Shown here in pieces: positions 9,308 through 16,786 of a stretch of 64,000 nucleotides of DNA. This DNA is from an uncultured Clostridia bacterium (GTDB lineage: Bacteria; Bacillota; Clostridia; Christensenellales; Borkfalkiaceae): contig CANRHB010000001.1 of the NCBI GenBank assembly GCA_947630325.1, positions 29,579 to 93,578 of the forward strand, read 5' to 3'. The position numbers and the translations under genes are program-made. Position 1 is the stretch's first letter. The number at the start of each line of letters is the position of its first letter. The notes under the pieces were generated by a model. That model was given only the letters and a program-made list of their open reading frames with translations. It was not told the origin of the DNA and made no database searches.

Positions 9308-9877
9308 TCAAAGCGAGGCGACGATCTCTTTGAGCCGCCCGCAAAGCTCCTCCTCCGTGCCGTCGTTTGAGAGCGCAAAGCACCCCTCCGGCAGGGATCC
9401 ATAGCCGAATTGGCTGTCCATCCGCTTCAAGACTTCCTCCTCGGTAAGCCCGCTCCGTCTCTTCACCGCCTCCACCCGCGCCTTTTTTTCGCGCAGGACG
9501 ACGATGACCCCGTCAAAATCTTTCTCGTACCCGCTCTCGAAGAGGAGGGGGACCTCCGCAAAGGAGAGGGGGAAGCCTTCCATGCGGGCAAACAGCCGCT
9601 CCATGACGAGGGGATGGGTGTAGCCGTTGAGCTTCTCTCTCGCCCCGCTGTCCGAAAAGACGACGGAGGAGAGCGTAGCGCGGTCGAGCGCGCCCTCCTT
9701 CACGGCAAAGGGGAAGAGCCGCGCAAGTCCCCGCAAAAATTCCTCTTCTGTGCAGAGTTCGGCGTAAATTTCGTCGCACGAGAACACCGCATAGCCCCAC
9801 TTCTTCAAGTTGGAGAGCACGAGGGACTTCCCGCTCCCGATGCCGCCCGTGACCGCGATCTTTTTACTTTGCTTCAT
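9308..9877 (-). CDS. coaE: Dephospho-CoA kinase
   Basis: Last step of coenzyme A synthesis. The 189 residues begin MKQSKKIAVTGGIGSGKS, which carries the P-loop. The CoA-binding/lid region follows, with SLPEG and LSNDG near the C-terminus. The start at 9877 lies inside the end of polA (14-base overlap); a longer frame to 9934 would overlap polA more and lacks family similarity. The polA-coaE neighbourhood is common in Firmicutes. Confidence 0.92.
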   Translation of the reverse strand: MKQSKKIAVTGGIGSGKSLVLSNLKKWGYAVFSCDEIYAELCTEEEFLRGLARLFPFAVKEGALDRATLSSVVFSDSGAREKLNGYTHPLVMERLFARMEGFPLSFAEVPLLFESGYEKDFDGVIVVLREKKARVEAVKRRSGLTEEEVLKRMDSQFGYGSLPEGCFALSNDGTEEELCGRLKEIVASL

Positions 9878-12401
9878 ACCAGCTTGCCCCCGAGGAGATC
9901 TCCACCGTAAGCGGCACTTCGAGCGGCACCGCATGTTCCATCTCCTCCCTTAAAATGGCCGTGGCTCTTTCCGCCTCCTCCAAAGGGGAATCGAGCACAA
10001 GTTCGTCGTGCACCTGCAAAACGAGTTTCGTGTTCATGCCTTCCTCCTTGAGCCTGCGGGAAACGCCGAGCATGGCGAGTTTGATGATGTCCGCAGAACT
10101 CCCTTGAAGGGGCATGTTCATGGCGGCGCGTTCGCCGAAGGAACGAACAGAATAGTTGGAGGATTTGAGTTCGGGAATGTGCCGCTTGCGCCCGAGAATG
10201 GTCGTGACATACCCGTGCTCCTTGGCAAAGCGGACATTCTCCTCCATGTATTGCGCGATCGCGGGGTACGCCTTGAAATATCTGTCGATGTAGGCCTGCG
10301 CCTCGGAAGTCGTACAGCCCACGTCCTTTGCAAGCCCGAAGGCGCTGATCCCGTAAATGATGCCGAAGTTCACCGCTTTCGCGCGGTAGCGGAGCTGGGG
10401 GGTCACCTCCTCGGGGCTTACGCCGAACACCTGCGACGCCGTAAGCGTGTGGATATCTTTCCCCTCGCGGTAGGACGCCCGAAGGGGTTCGCACCCCGAG
10501 AAATGGGCGAGGAGGCGCAATTCGATTTGGGAATAGTCGGCGTCGATGAGCACGTTGCCCTCGCGCGCGATGAAGAGTTTTCTCAGTTCTCTGCCCTCTT
10601 TTGTGCGGATGGGAATGTTTTGCAGGTTGGGGTTGGCGCTCGAGAGCCTGCCCGTCGCGGTCACGTTTTGGTTGTAGGTGGTGTGCACAACGCCGTCCTG
10701 CACGAGCGGGCGGATGCCGTCGATATAGGTGGAAAGCAGTTTTTGCACCTCTCTGTAACGCAGGATCGCCCGCGCGATTTCGTGCTCCTCGGCGAGTTTT
10801 TCCAGCACTTCGGCGCTCGTGGAATAAAATCCACGCGTGTTCTTCTTGAGCCCCTTGAGGGTGAACCCGAGTTTCCCGAACAGGACGTCGGAGAGTTGAA
10901 GAGGGGAGTTGAGGTTGAAATATTCCACCCCCGCAAGGGCATAGATCTTTTGGGAGAGTTCGGCAAGTTCGGCTGAATATTTCTCCGAGAAGGCGGGGAA
11001 CATCCCTTCGTCCACCCGCACGCCCGTCTGCTCCATGTCAAAGAGTACCTTGGAGAGGGGAAGTTCCAATTCGCGGTAGAGTTTTTCCTCCTCCGTTCCA
11101 TGGATCCGCGCGCACACGTCCTCATAGGCGCGCTTCACGGCATAGGCAGAGCAGGAGGACGGGAGCGCAAAGTCGTGCACAAGGTCCTGCGCCGTAACGG
11201 GACGCTGGTTGGAATCGGAGAGATACCTCAAAAGGGAGACGTCCTCCACGGGACAGGTAACGGGCACTTTCAAGTCGTCCATGCGGTGCAAGAGGTCCTT
11301 GCCGTCCGCAACGATGGCGCGGGCCTTGCCTCCGAACAGCGCGGTATAGAGGGAAAGGAGTTCCTCGGGGAAAAATCCCGCGCCGAGCAGGTCGTGCCGC
11401 GTGGGAAAGAGGTATTCTTTCTCTCCGAGGCAGAGGTGGAAACCGTCGGCGGCAAAGTCGGCCGAAAAGACTTCGGCGGAGGGGAGAAGGGATAAAACTT
11501 CGCCGAGACTGCCGCAGACCGTCGCCGTCACGTCGCCCGCGGTCGCCTCCGAAAAGAATTTACTGCCCGTAAGGGAGCGGAATTCGAGGTTCGCAAAGGC
11601 GGTGCGCGCTTCGGCGGGGAATGGGAGAACGACGCGAAGTTCCTCCCGCGAAAGGGAGAGGGGGACCGCCGTGTCGATGGTGGCAAGGGTGTGCGAGAGG
11701 CGGGCGATCTCCTCCTGTCCCTCGAACTTCTTGCGAAGGGAGGGGGTAAGTTCGCCAAGGTGGGCAAAGACGTTCTCCGCACTGCCGTATTTGCGCAAAA
11801 GGTCGAGCGCAGTCTTTGGCCCGATGCCGCGGATCCCGGGGATGTTGTCGGAGACGTCGCCCATGAGCGCCTTTTCGTCAATGATCTGGGAGGGATAGAG
11901 CCCCACTTTCTCATAGAAATTTTCGTTGGTAAGTTTTTCGAGGTCGCTCACGCCCCGCTTCGTAAAGCAGACGGAGACGTGCTCCTTTACGAGTTGGTAG
12001 GAGTCGCGGTCGCCCGTGTAGATGAGTACTTCCACATCGCCGAAGGCGCGGGAGAGGGTGCCGATGAGGTCGTCCGCCTCATAGCCCTCGAGTTCCACCG
12101 TATGGATCTTCATCGCGTGCAAGAGGTCTTTGAGGACGGGGATCTGCACCACGAGGTCCTGCGGCATGGGCTTGCGCGTCGCCTTGTAGCCGTCGTACAT
12201 TTTATGGCGGAAGGTAGGGGCGTGCATATCGAACGCCACGGTAAGATATTCGGGGTTTTCGTCCTCCAATATCTTGAACAGCAGTTTGATAAAGCCGAAA
12301 ATGCCGTTGGTGGGCATTCCGTCGCGGGTGGTAAACACGCCCACTGCGTAAAAGGCGCGGTTCAAAAGGCTGTTGCCGTCGATCAAAACATATTTGTCCA
12401 T
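9864..12401 (-). CDS. polA: DNA polymerase I
   Basis: Repair and Okazaki-fragment polymerase, 845 residues. The N-terminal 5'-3' nuclease domain (about 1-290) begins MDKYVLIDGNSLLNRAFYA. The middle domain lacks the DxE motif of proofreading exonuclease (it reads SADFAADGF), so 3'-5' proofreading is probably lost, as in many Gram-positives. The C-terminal polymerase domain has motif A (DADYSQIELR), motif B (RAKAVNFGIIYGISAFG) and motif C (QVHDELVL). It is the first gene of a polA-coaE-transglycosylase operon and diverges from tRNA-Leu(CAA). Confidence 0.97.
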   Translation of the reverse strand: MDKYVLIDGNSLLNRAFYAVGVFTTRDGMPTNGIFGFIKLLFKILEDENPEYLTVAFDMHAPTFRHKMYDGYKATRKPMPQDLVVQIPVLKDLLHAMKIHTVELEGYEADDLIGTLSRAFGDVEVLIYTGDRDSYQLVKEHVSVCFTKRGVSDLEKLTNENFYEKVGLYPSQIIDEKALMGDVSDNIPGIRGIGPKTALDLLRKYGSAENVFAHLGELTPSLRKKFEGQEEIARLSHTLATIDTAVPLSLSREELRVVLPFPAEARTAFANLEFRSLTGSKFFSEATAGDVTATVCGSLGEVLSLLPSAEVFSADFAADGFHLCLGEKEYLFPTRHDLLGAGFFPEELLSLYTALFGGKARAIVADGKDLLHRMDDLKVPVTCPVEDVSLLRYLSDSNQRPVTAQDLVHDFALPSSCSAYAVKRAYEDVCARIHGTEEEKLYRELELPLSKVLFDMEQTGVRVDEGMFPAFSEKYSAELAELSQKIYALAGVEYFNLNSPLQLSDVLFGKLGFTLKGLKKNTRGFYSTSAEVLEKLAEEHEIARAILRYREVQKLLSTYIDGIRPLVQDGVVHTTYNQNVTATGRLSSANPNLQNIPIRTKEGRELRKLFIAREGNVLIDADYSQIELRLLAHFSGCEPLRASYREGKDIHTLTASQVFGVSPEEVTPQLRYRAKAVNFGIIYGISAFGLAKDVGCTTSEAQAYIDRYFKAYPAIAQYMEENVRFAKEHGYVTTILGRKRHIPELKSSNYSVRSFGERAAMNMPLQGSSADIIKLAMLGVSRRLKEEGMNTKLVLQVHDELVLDSPLEEAERATAILREEMEHAVPLEVPLTVEISSGASWYEAK

Positions 12402-12494
12402 GCGGATATTGTAACACGTCGCGCATTTTTTTGCAAGATTTTCGAGGAAATCGCTTGATTTTTTCGCGCGATTATTATATAATCATTTTACCGT

Positions 12495-12581
12495 GCCGGT
12501 GTGGTGGAATTGGCAGACGCGCTGGACTCAAAATCCTGTGGTAGCAATACCGTATCGGTTCGACCCCGATCACCGGCACCA
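12495..12581 (+). tRNA. tRNA-Leu (anticodon CAA), integration target
   Basis: Class II tRNA: acceptor GCCGGTG pairs with CACCGGC, the leucine-type D-arm has GTGGAATTGGCAGACGC, the anticodon loop is CTCAAAA (anticodon CAA), the T-arm is ATCGG-TTCGACC-CCGAT, and ACCA is encoded. The anticodon stem CTGGA/TCCTG has a T-T mismatch at its second pair. The 3' part from 12527 is the left end of the integrated element and is duplicated exactly at 31041-31104. Confidence 0.92.
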
Positions 12582-12590
12582 AAAAGGACG
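12527..12590 (+). repeat. attL: left copy of the 64-bp att direct repeat
   Basis: Starts at the anticodon loop of tRNA-Leu(CAA) and runs 9 bases past the CCA. It is identical over 64 bases to 31041-31104; the bases just outside differ (12526 A against T, 12591 T against A). This is the classic signature of a tyrosine integrase acting in a tRNA gene. Confidence 0.95.
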
Positions 12591-12617
12591 TTTTTCGCAA
12601 GAAAATCGCCCTTTTTT
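12581..12617 (+). terminator. Terminator supplied by the element to tRNA-Leu(CAA)
   Basis: AAAAAGGACG pairs with CGCCCTTTTT (one mismatch) around an inner TTTT/AAAA stem and ends in six T. The native host terminator, with the same left arm, lies at the other end of the element (31095-31130). Confidence 0.7.
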
Positions 12618-12656
12618 CTATGCCAGCGTTGCATTTGCCTCGCATAAACGAAAAAA

Positions 12657-12680
12657 TTTGGGACTGTTTTTGGGACCAAA
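12657..12680 (+). promoter_or_regulatory. Integrase arm-type direct repeats, left end
   Basis: Two TTGGGAC boxes at 12658 and 12670, 12 bases apart. The same pair with the same spacing occurs at 30931/30943 near the right end. Such short direct repeats near att cores are typical integrase N-domain binding sites. Confidence 0.65.
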
Positions 12681-12690
12681 ACGCGGAATT

Positions 12691-13938
12691 TTAATATTTG
12701 ATCTTTTCTATTTGCGCTAATTGAAATTCATCCGAGAAATGAGTATAGACCGATCCCGTGACATTTCTCCGATCTTTTGAATGCCCCACCCACAATTTGA
12801 TCAAATATTCCGGGATCCCGAATTCAACGGCACGCGTAATAAAAGTATGTCGCAAGTGGTGCGTTGTATGGTTCGGCAAAAACTTTGGTACTACACGCGA
12901 TAAACGGTCTGCCGTAAAAGAAAGATTTTCCGCCGAAAAATGATCCATGTATGGGCGCAACATCGGTGAAATCGGAATCCTGCGTTTTTTGGGAGTTTTC
13001 CCTTTCCTTACCTTTGCCGAAAAGGTCGTGATCCAAGTCCCGTCGGTTGTCGCATCTTTTAGTTCCGATCTTCTCATGCCCGTATAAAGCAAAAACACGA
13101 TCGCATAGCGGCAGGGATGTTCTACTCTAAAAAGCGTTTCGATCAAATATTTTTCTTCGTTGCGCGTAAGCGGTACCACTTCATCGGCTTCATAGGTGGG
13201 CCTTTGAATCGAAGCCATAGGAGACGCCGGAATGATTCTGTCGTTTTGTGCGGCTTTGAAGAGCTGAGACAGAATTCCGTAGAGTTTCACCGATGTCCTC
13301 ATTTGACTTTTGGAAATATACGAACCCAAGAAAGCCTCAATTTCGGTTGGCTTGATCGACACGAGATTCCGCTCTCCAAAGACAGGGAAGATATGAACTC
13401 GGAGCGATATTTCGTAATCCTGCACTGTTCCCTCGCAAACTCGTGGTTTTTTTACATTTTTAAGCCAAAATAAGGCAAACTCTTTTAGCGTTTTCCTGTC
13501 CGCCACTCGCAAAGTATTGCCGCCTGAAACAGCATGACATTTTTCAATGAATTTCTTTTTCGCCTGTTCTAAATTTTTCGATGAAGCCGAAATTACAAGT
13601 CCTTTGTACATAAACCGAATTTCGTATACTCCGTTTTCTTTTTTTCTTATTCGATGATTTTTACCTCCATATCTGAAAAAGTTTCTAAATTCTTTTGGCA
13701 TTTTTGATACCTCCTCTGCGGAAAATTCAAAAATGCAATTCGCTTCCGAATTTACGTTTCGAAAATCTCTAAGGTCAATCACTTTGTCATGGGTATCAAA
13801 AGACTTCACGTTTTCCGCTACTTCGTCCGCATTCCACACCAAGCGCGGCGGCCGGAGATCGTCGAGCATGGCAAGTGCCTGCGCCACAAGAACGCTTATC
13901 GAACGCAGGATCTGTCGAATCTGCTTCTCGTCAAACAT
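12691..13938 (-). CDS. int: Tyrosine recombinase / site-specific integrase
   Basis: Integrates and excises the element. It has 415 residues. The N-terminal part (about 80-140, RFMYKGLVISASSKNLEQAKK) resembles the arm-binding AP2-like domain, followed by a SAM-like core-binding domain (about 150-250). The catalytic domain (about 260-415) has the first Arg in LLYTGMRRSEL, HHLRHTFITRA, a following His in WVGHSKDRRN and the Tyr nucleophile in GSVYTHFS. AAGGAGAAA lies upstream of the ATG. The stop is about 100 bases from the att core, and the gene is oriented towards the tRNA. Confidence 0.93.
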   Translation of the reverse strand: MFDEKQIRQILRSISVLVAQALAMLDDLRPPRLVWNADEVAENVKSFDTHDKVIDLRDFRNVNSEANCIFEFSAEEVSKMPKEFRNFFRYGGKNHRIRKKENGVYEIRFMYKGLVISASSKNLEQAKKKFIEKCHAVSGGNTLRVADRKTLKEFALFWLKNVKKPRVCEGTVQDYEISLRVHIFPVFGERNLVSIKPTEIEAFLGSYISKSQMRTSVKLYGILSQLFKAAQNDRIIPASPMASIQRPTYEADEVVPLTRNEEKYLIETLFRVEHPCRYAIVFLLYTGMRRSELKDATTDGTWITTFSAKVRKGKTPKKRRIPISPMLRPYMDHFSAENLSFTADRLSRVVPKFLPNHTTHHLRHTFITRAVEFGIPEYLIKLWVGHSKDRRNVTGSVYTHFSDEFQLAQIEKIKY

Positions 13939-13999
13939 GTAATTTCTCCTTTGCTTTTTTCTTGGAGAAATTATATCAATTATTTTGTTAAATATATTA

Positions 14000-14023
14000 G
14001 TAAATTTTTTTGAAAAAATTTAC
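14000..14023. other. 11-bp inverted repeat between integrase and dinJ
   Basis: GTAAATTTTTT (14000-14010) and AAAAAATTTAC (14013-14023) form a perfect palindrome with a 2-base centre. It lies upstream of int and the divergent dinJ promoter and could be an operator. The rest of 13939-14069 is AT-rich and non-coding. Confidence 0.45.
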
Positions 14024-14069
14024 TACTTCGCATTTACATCGAAGTGCGAAAAGATTTTCCCTTTCTTCC

Positions 14070-14112
14070 TTGACATTTTTAAGCATTTGTGTTACAATGT
14101 AAGCACAAATGC
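14070..14112 (+). promoter_or_regulatory. Promoter and operator of the dinJ-yafQ module
   Basis: TTGACA (14070-14075), 17-base spacer, TACAAT (14093-14098). A perfect 9-base inverted repeat, GCATTTGTG (14083) and CACAAATGC (14104), encloses the -10 box and fits antitoxin autorepression. Confidence 0.75.
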
Positions 14113-14135
14113 ATACTATGAAAAGGAGGGATGCT

Positions 14136-14417
14136 ATGTCAACGATCAATGTCCGAGTGGACGATGAAGTGAAGAAGCAGGCAAGCGAGCTATTTGCCGA
14201 TCTCGGGATCGATCTGAGCGCAGCGATCAATATGTTTCTGCGCCAAGCGATCATGCGGGAAGGGCTTCCTTTCGAGGTGAGGCGCGAGATCCCCAACGAG
14301 GAGACCCGTGCCGCGCTCAAAGAGGTAGAGGAGATGATTGCAGGAAAACGACCCGCAAAGGCATATTCGGATCTGGGAGAACTGTTTAAGGAGCTGGATG
14401 AGTATGCCCAAACATAA
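14136..14417 (+). CDS. dinJ: RelB/DinJ-family antitoxin
   Basis: The 93-residue protein has an N-terminal ribbon-helix-helix dimer domain (MSTINVRVDDEVKKQASELF, then INMFLRQAIMREG) and a C-terminal toxin-binding part. It neutralises the YafQ-type toxin encoded next and represses the operon. The ATG at 14136 is preceded by AAAGGAGGG. It overlaps the toxin gene by 20 bases, so the two are translationally coupled. This is the first of three toxin-antitoxin modules in the element and probably helps to retain it. Confidence 0.9.
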   Translation: MSTINVRVDDEVKKQASELFADLGIDLSAAINMFLRQAIMREGLPFEVRREIPNEETRAALKEVEEMIAGKRPAKAYSDLGELFKELDEYAQT

Positions 14418-14685
14418 AGTCGTTGTTCTCAATGCGTTTCGGAAAGATTATCGGGCGCTCACCAAGCGCGGTTATGACATGTCGCTCCTGCAGGAAACGG
14501 TCGAACTGCTTGCCGACGGAGAACCTTTGCCGGAAAGATACCGCGATCACGCGCTGGCCGGAGATTTTATCGGTTGCAGAGAATGTCATATCAAGCCGGA
14601 CTGGCTTTTGATATACCGCCTCGAAAAGGATGAACTTATCTTATATCTGATGCGCACCGGAAGCCATTCAGACTTGTTTACCTAA
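14398..14685 (+). CDS. yafQ: YafQ-family mRNA interferase toxin
   Basis: The 95-residue RelE-superfamily toxin cleaves mRNA on the ribosome. Family blocks are HALAGDFIGCRECHIKPDWLLIY (catalytic His/Asp region) and the C-terminal RTGSHSDLF with the terminal catalytic His. The ATG at 14398 follows AAGGAGCTGG; a second ATG at 14404 is possible. It is co-transcribed with dinJ and ends just before a terminator. Confidence 0.9.
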   Translation: MSMPKHKVVVLNAFRKDYRALTKRGYDMSLLQETVELLADGEPLPERYRDHALAGDFIGCRECHIKPDWLLIYRLEKDELILYLMRTGSHSDLFT

Positions 14686-14694
14686 ATTTCCTGT

Positions 14695-14723
14695 TCCCGC
14701 CCAAGCAAGGGCGGGAGTTTTTT
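14695..14723 (+). terminator. Terminator after yafQ
   Basis: TCCCGCCC and GGGCGGGA arms with a six-base loop, followed by a T-run. It sits between the convergent yafQ and repressor genes. Confidence 0.85.
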
Positions 14724-15081
14724 ATTTTTTACTTTTCAACGATGCCGTGTAGGGATCGGCGCCTGCAAGCGCTCTCATGTAGAGAAACACATCTTCTTTT
14801 CGTTGTTCGCTGAGTCGGTGAAAGAGTTCGAGAAGCTCACGATCTTCCATTGTCAGTTGGGGAGCGTCTCCCTGGGAAAGCGGCACTCCGAGATCGTCAG
14901 TCCGACCAAGCAAATAATCAGTGGAAACTCCAAAAAAATCTGCGAGTTTCGAAACAAATGAGGGGGCAGGTTCATTTATCCCATTTTCCCAACGCCCTAT
15001 ATTTGTCTGACTTGTTCCTATTGCATTTGCGACATCAATTTGTCGCAAATGCTTCTCTTCGCGTAATTCTTTTAGCCGCAT
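14722..15081 (-). CDS. XRE-family repressor (switch 1)
   Basis: The 119-residue cI/Xre-like regulator has an HTH domain at residues 1-62 (MRLKELREEKHLRQIDVANAI, then TSQTNIGRWENG and GVSTDYLLGRTD) and a C-terminal helical part likely for dimerisation. It is transcribed away from a divergent promoter. One ACAAATTTGT operator lies immediately before its ATG and two more lie in the shared control region, so it very probably represses itself and the rightward promoter. The DNA target is inferred from position and symmetry. Confidence 0.85.
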   Translation of the reverse strand: MRLKELREEKHLRQIDVANAIGTSQTNIGRWENGINEPAPSFVSKLADFFGVSTDYLLGRTDDLGVPLSQGDAPQLTMEDRELLELFHRLSEQRKEDVFLYMRALAGADPYTASLKSKK

Positions 15082-15178
15082 ACAAATTTGTTTTCCCTTT
15101 TTTCAAAAATTATATACAAATTTGTTCTCAAATTGTTGACAAAAAGGAATTTGTAATTTATAATAAAAACAAATTTGT
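15082..15178. promoter_or_regulatory. Switch 1: divergent promoters with three ACAAATTTGT operators
   Basis: Perfect 10-base palindromes ACAAATTTGT lie at 15082-15091, 15116-15125 and 15169-15178. A spaced version, ACAAA-N6-TTTGT, lies at 15139-15154. The rightward promoter is full consensus: TTGACA 15136-15141, 17-base spacer, TATAAT 15159-15164. A minus-strand TATAAT (15109-15114) serves the repressor. Operators overlap both promoters, a lysogeny-type arrangement. Confidence 0.85.
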
Positions 15179-15200
15179 AATTTTCGAATAAGGAGAGGAG

Positions 15201-15446
15201 ATGTTAAAACGAGGAGGATTGAATCGTCATATTGCAAATGCAGTATCGCTTCCCGTACCCGCGAGAGATTTGGATGCGGAGTTCGAGCAGGCGATTGTTA
15301 ATTTGAAACGTGAAGTAAAGCTACTTATGCGAATGAAGTTGAAAGATATTCCATCCACAGAAGAGCAACAAAAAGAAATGCAGAACATGATCATCATGCT
15401 CTGCAAGGGGTTGGTCGAATACGTATCAGACGAAGAGTGTGGCTAA
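15201..15446 (+). CDS. Small hypothetical protein under switch 1 control
   Basis: 81 residues, mostly helical and charged in the middle (EFEQAIVNLKREVKLLMRMK). I do not recognise a family. The ATG follows AAGGAGAGGAG. It is the first gene after the consensus promoter and third operator, so it should be expressed when the repressor is lifted; an early regulator or excision-related role is possible but unproven. Its stop overlaps the end of the convergent small gene at 15443. Confidence 0.65.
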   Translation: MLKRGGLNRHIANAVSLPVPARDLDAEFEQAIVNLKREVKLLMRMKLKDIPSTEEQQKEMQNMIIMLCKGLVEYVSDEECG

Positions 15447-15622
15447 TCATCTTCGTTGCCAGTGTATTCTTTGGTTTTTTCTTCGGTCAGTTTATTTAGC
15501 GATTCCGCTACAGCCAAAATGGCGCATTTATCTTGCTCTGTATAAAGCGCACATCGTCTGTCGCATGTAATATCGCCCTGAAATTGTTCATAGGAACCAA
15601 CCTGAAACGGACAGTATGCCAT
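15443..15622 (-). CDS. Small Cys-containing hypothetical protein (59 aa)
   Basis: The product begins MAYCPFQVGSYEQFQGDITC and continues DRRCALYTEQDKCA. Four Cys in C-x15-C-x3-C-x8-C spacing suggest a small metal-binding domain. A strong AAAGGAGGAAG lies 4 bases before the ATG. I recognise no named family. It is convergent with the 81-residue gene. Confidence 0.65.
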   Translation of the reverse strand: MAYCPFQVGSYEQFQGDITCDRRCALYTEQDKCAILAVAESLNKLTEEKTKEYTGNEDD

Positions 15623-15751
15623 GATCTTCCTCCTTTATAGTATTTCTCATAAGTGTTGGCGTGCCAATGAGATATTTTAATGATACTACAAAGGAGGAAG
15701 AAAATCAAGAGGAAAGGTAAAAAAACGCAAGTGCGCGGAGGGGAGAAGAAA

Positions 15752-16108
15752 ATGATACTTCATTTGTGCCTGTCCGTAGAGGGCGGGATAAGAAACGCAA
15801 AAGAGTTGAAGGGTTGCATTGAGGAGAACGGACAAACGCTTGAAACAGTTGCAGAGATCCGTGACTGCCTCAAAAAGCACCTTGCGGCGGGACGGAAATG
15901 CTTGCCCTTTTGTGACTGTCTCGGTTTCAGCTTTGAGAAGGGCTGCCCCGGGCACAAAGAAGAGGACGCGCGGCGCCATGACGCCATCATGAGAATCACC
16001 CGCGCCATCTGCAAGGAAGAAAAGACGTGCGGGCGGTGGTGCGGTATCACGGACGACTGCGAAGCATACCGCGCCGCGACCAAGATTTACGAGGAAAGGC
16101 AGTTATGA
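15752..16108 (+). CDS. Cys-rich hypothetical protein
   Basis: 118 residues, with Cys clusters CLPFCDCLGF...GCPGH in the middle and TCGRWCGITDDC near the end, so probably metal-binding. I recognise no family. The ATG at 15752 is preceded by GGAGGGGAGAAG; an open frame to 15680 exists but its first ATG has no clear ribosome site. It is a cargo gene of the element, convergent with the yefM-yoeB module. Confidence 0.6.
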   Translation: MILHLCLSVEGGIRNAKELKGCIEENGQTLETVAEIRDCLKKHLAAGRKCLPFCDCLGFSFEKGCPGHKEEDARRHDAIMRITRAICKEEKTCGRWCGITDDCEAYRAATKIYEERQL

Positions 16109-16117
16109 AGGGAAATA

Positions 16118-16146
16118 TAAAAAAACCCGCAGGACGAACCCGCGGG
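16118..16146 (-). terminator. Terminator after yoeB (minus strand)
   Basis: On the minus strand CCCGC...GCGGG is followed by seven T. It is placed 17 bases beyond the yoeB stop. Confidence 0.7.
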
Positions 16147-16162
16147 GAGTAGAGAATAAAGT

Positions 16163-16426
16163 TTAATTTTCGTTATAGTGCGTCCACATGCGAAGGATCT
16201 TCACGGCTTTATGCTCTTCGTCTATCTGATAGACGAGGCGGTGTTGCAGGTTGATCCTTCGGGAATAGGCTCCTGCAAGATCCCCTACGAGTTTTTCAAA
16301 GGGCGGTTGATAGGGATCCTCTTCAAGGACGGTGAGAAGGCGTTTGACCTTTTCGCCGAAAGAACTCTTCTTCACGAGTTCGAGGTCCTTCACTGCTTGC
16401 TTGGTAAAGAGGATGCGATAGTTCAT
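16163..16426 (-). CDS. yoeB: YoeB/Txe-family toxin
   Basis: The 87-residue RelE-superfamily ribosome-dependent mRNA interferase has family blocks YQPPFEKLVGDLAGAYSRRI and HRLVYQI, and the C-terminal MWTHY with the catalytic His-Tyr pair. The ATG overlaps the antitoxin stop (ATGA), so translation is coupled. It lies on the minus strand with its own terminator and is the second toxin-antitoxin module of the element. Confidence 0.9.
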   Translation of the reverse strand: MNYRILFTKQAVKDLELVKKSSFGEKVKRLLTVLEEDPYQPPFEKLVGDLAGAYSRRINLQHRLVYQIDEEHKAVKILRMWTHYNEN

Positions 16427-16677
16427 GACAGCTCCTTTTTCCAATCAAGCTCCTCGCATTCTTCGAGCGGCGTTGCCATTCCCTCGCGGATCGACTGCGC
16501 CATGCCGGGGAGCCCGCAGAGGAAGCAAGTTTCTTCGAGACTGCGCAAATATTCTTCGCTGACGATCGCGGCGTTGCCGTTTTTGGTCGTAACGATGATT
16601 TTCTCGTCATTGACTGCGGCGGCGTCGAGGTATCCGAAGAGATTTTTCCTAAGCGTCGTGGCATTGGTGATAGACAT
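16423..16677 (-). CDS. yefM: YefM/Phd-family antitoxin
   Basis: The 84-residue protein has the Phd/YefM N-terminal DNA-binding fold (MSITNATTLRKNLFGYLDAA, then IIVTTKNGNAAIVSEEYLRSL) and a disordered acidic C-terminus that blocks YoeB. The ATG at 16677 follows GGAGGTGC; a GTG three codons upstream is the alternative. It is transcribed from the promoter at 16708-16736. Confidence 0.88.
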   Translation of the reverse strand: MSITNATTLRKNLFGYLDAAAVNDEKIIVTTKNGNAAIVSEEYLRSLEETCFLCGLPGMAQSIREGMATPLEECEELDWKKELS

Positions 16678-16701
16678 AGAAAGCACCTCCTGCTTTATAG
16701 T

Positions 16702-16736
16702 ATGTACATTATAACGTACATTTTACGTAAAGTCAA
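16702..16736 (-). promoter_or_regulatory. Promoter and operator of yefM-yoeB
   Basis: Minus strand: TTGACT (16731-16736), 17-base spacer, TATAAT (16708-16713). The inverted repeat ATGTAC (16702) and GTACAT (16716) encloses the -10 box, as expected for autorepression. Confidence 0.8.
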
Positions 16737-16746
16737 GGGGTGGAAT

Positions 16747-16773
16747 AAAAAAACTCCCCGAAAAACTCGGGGA
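16747..16773 (-). terminator. Terminator after the parE-like gene (minus strand)
   Basis: Minus strand CCCCGA...TCGGGG stem followed by AGTTTTTTT. It separates the second and third toxin-antitoxin modules. Confidence 0.8.
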
Positions 16774-16786
16774 TCAGACAGAAGAG

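Noticed and set aside
10008-10976. Long open frame on the plus strand opposite polA
   Set aside because: It is the shadow of the GC-rich polA coding strand; no ribosome site and no recognisable protein pattern.
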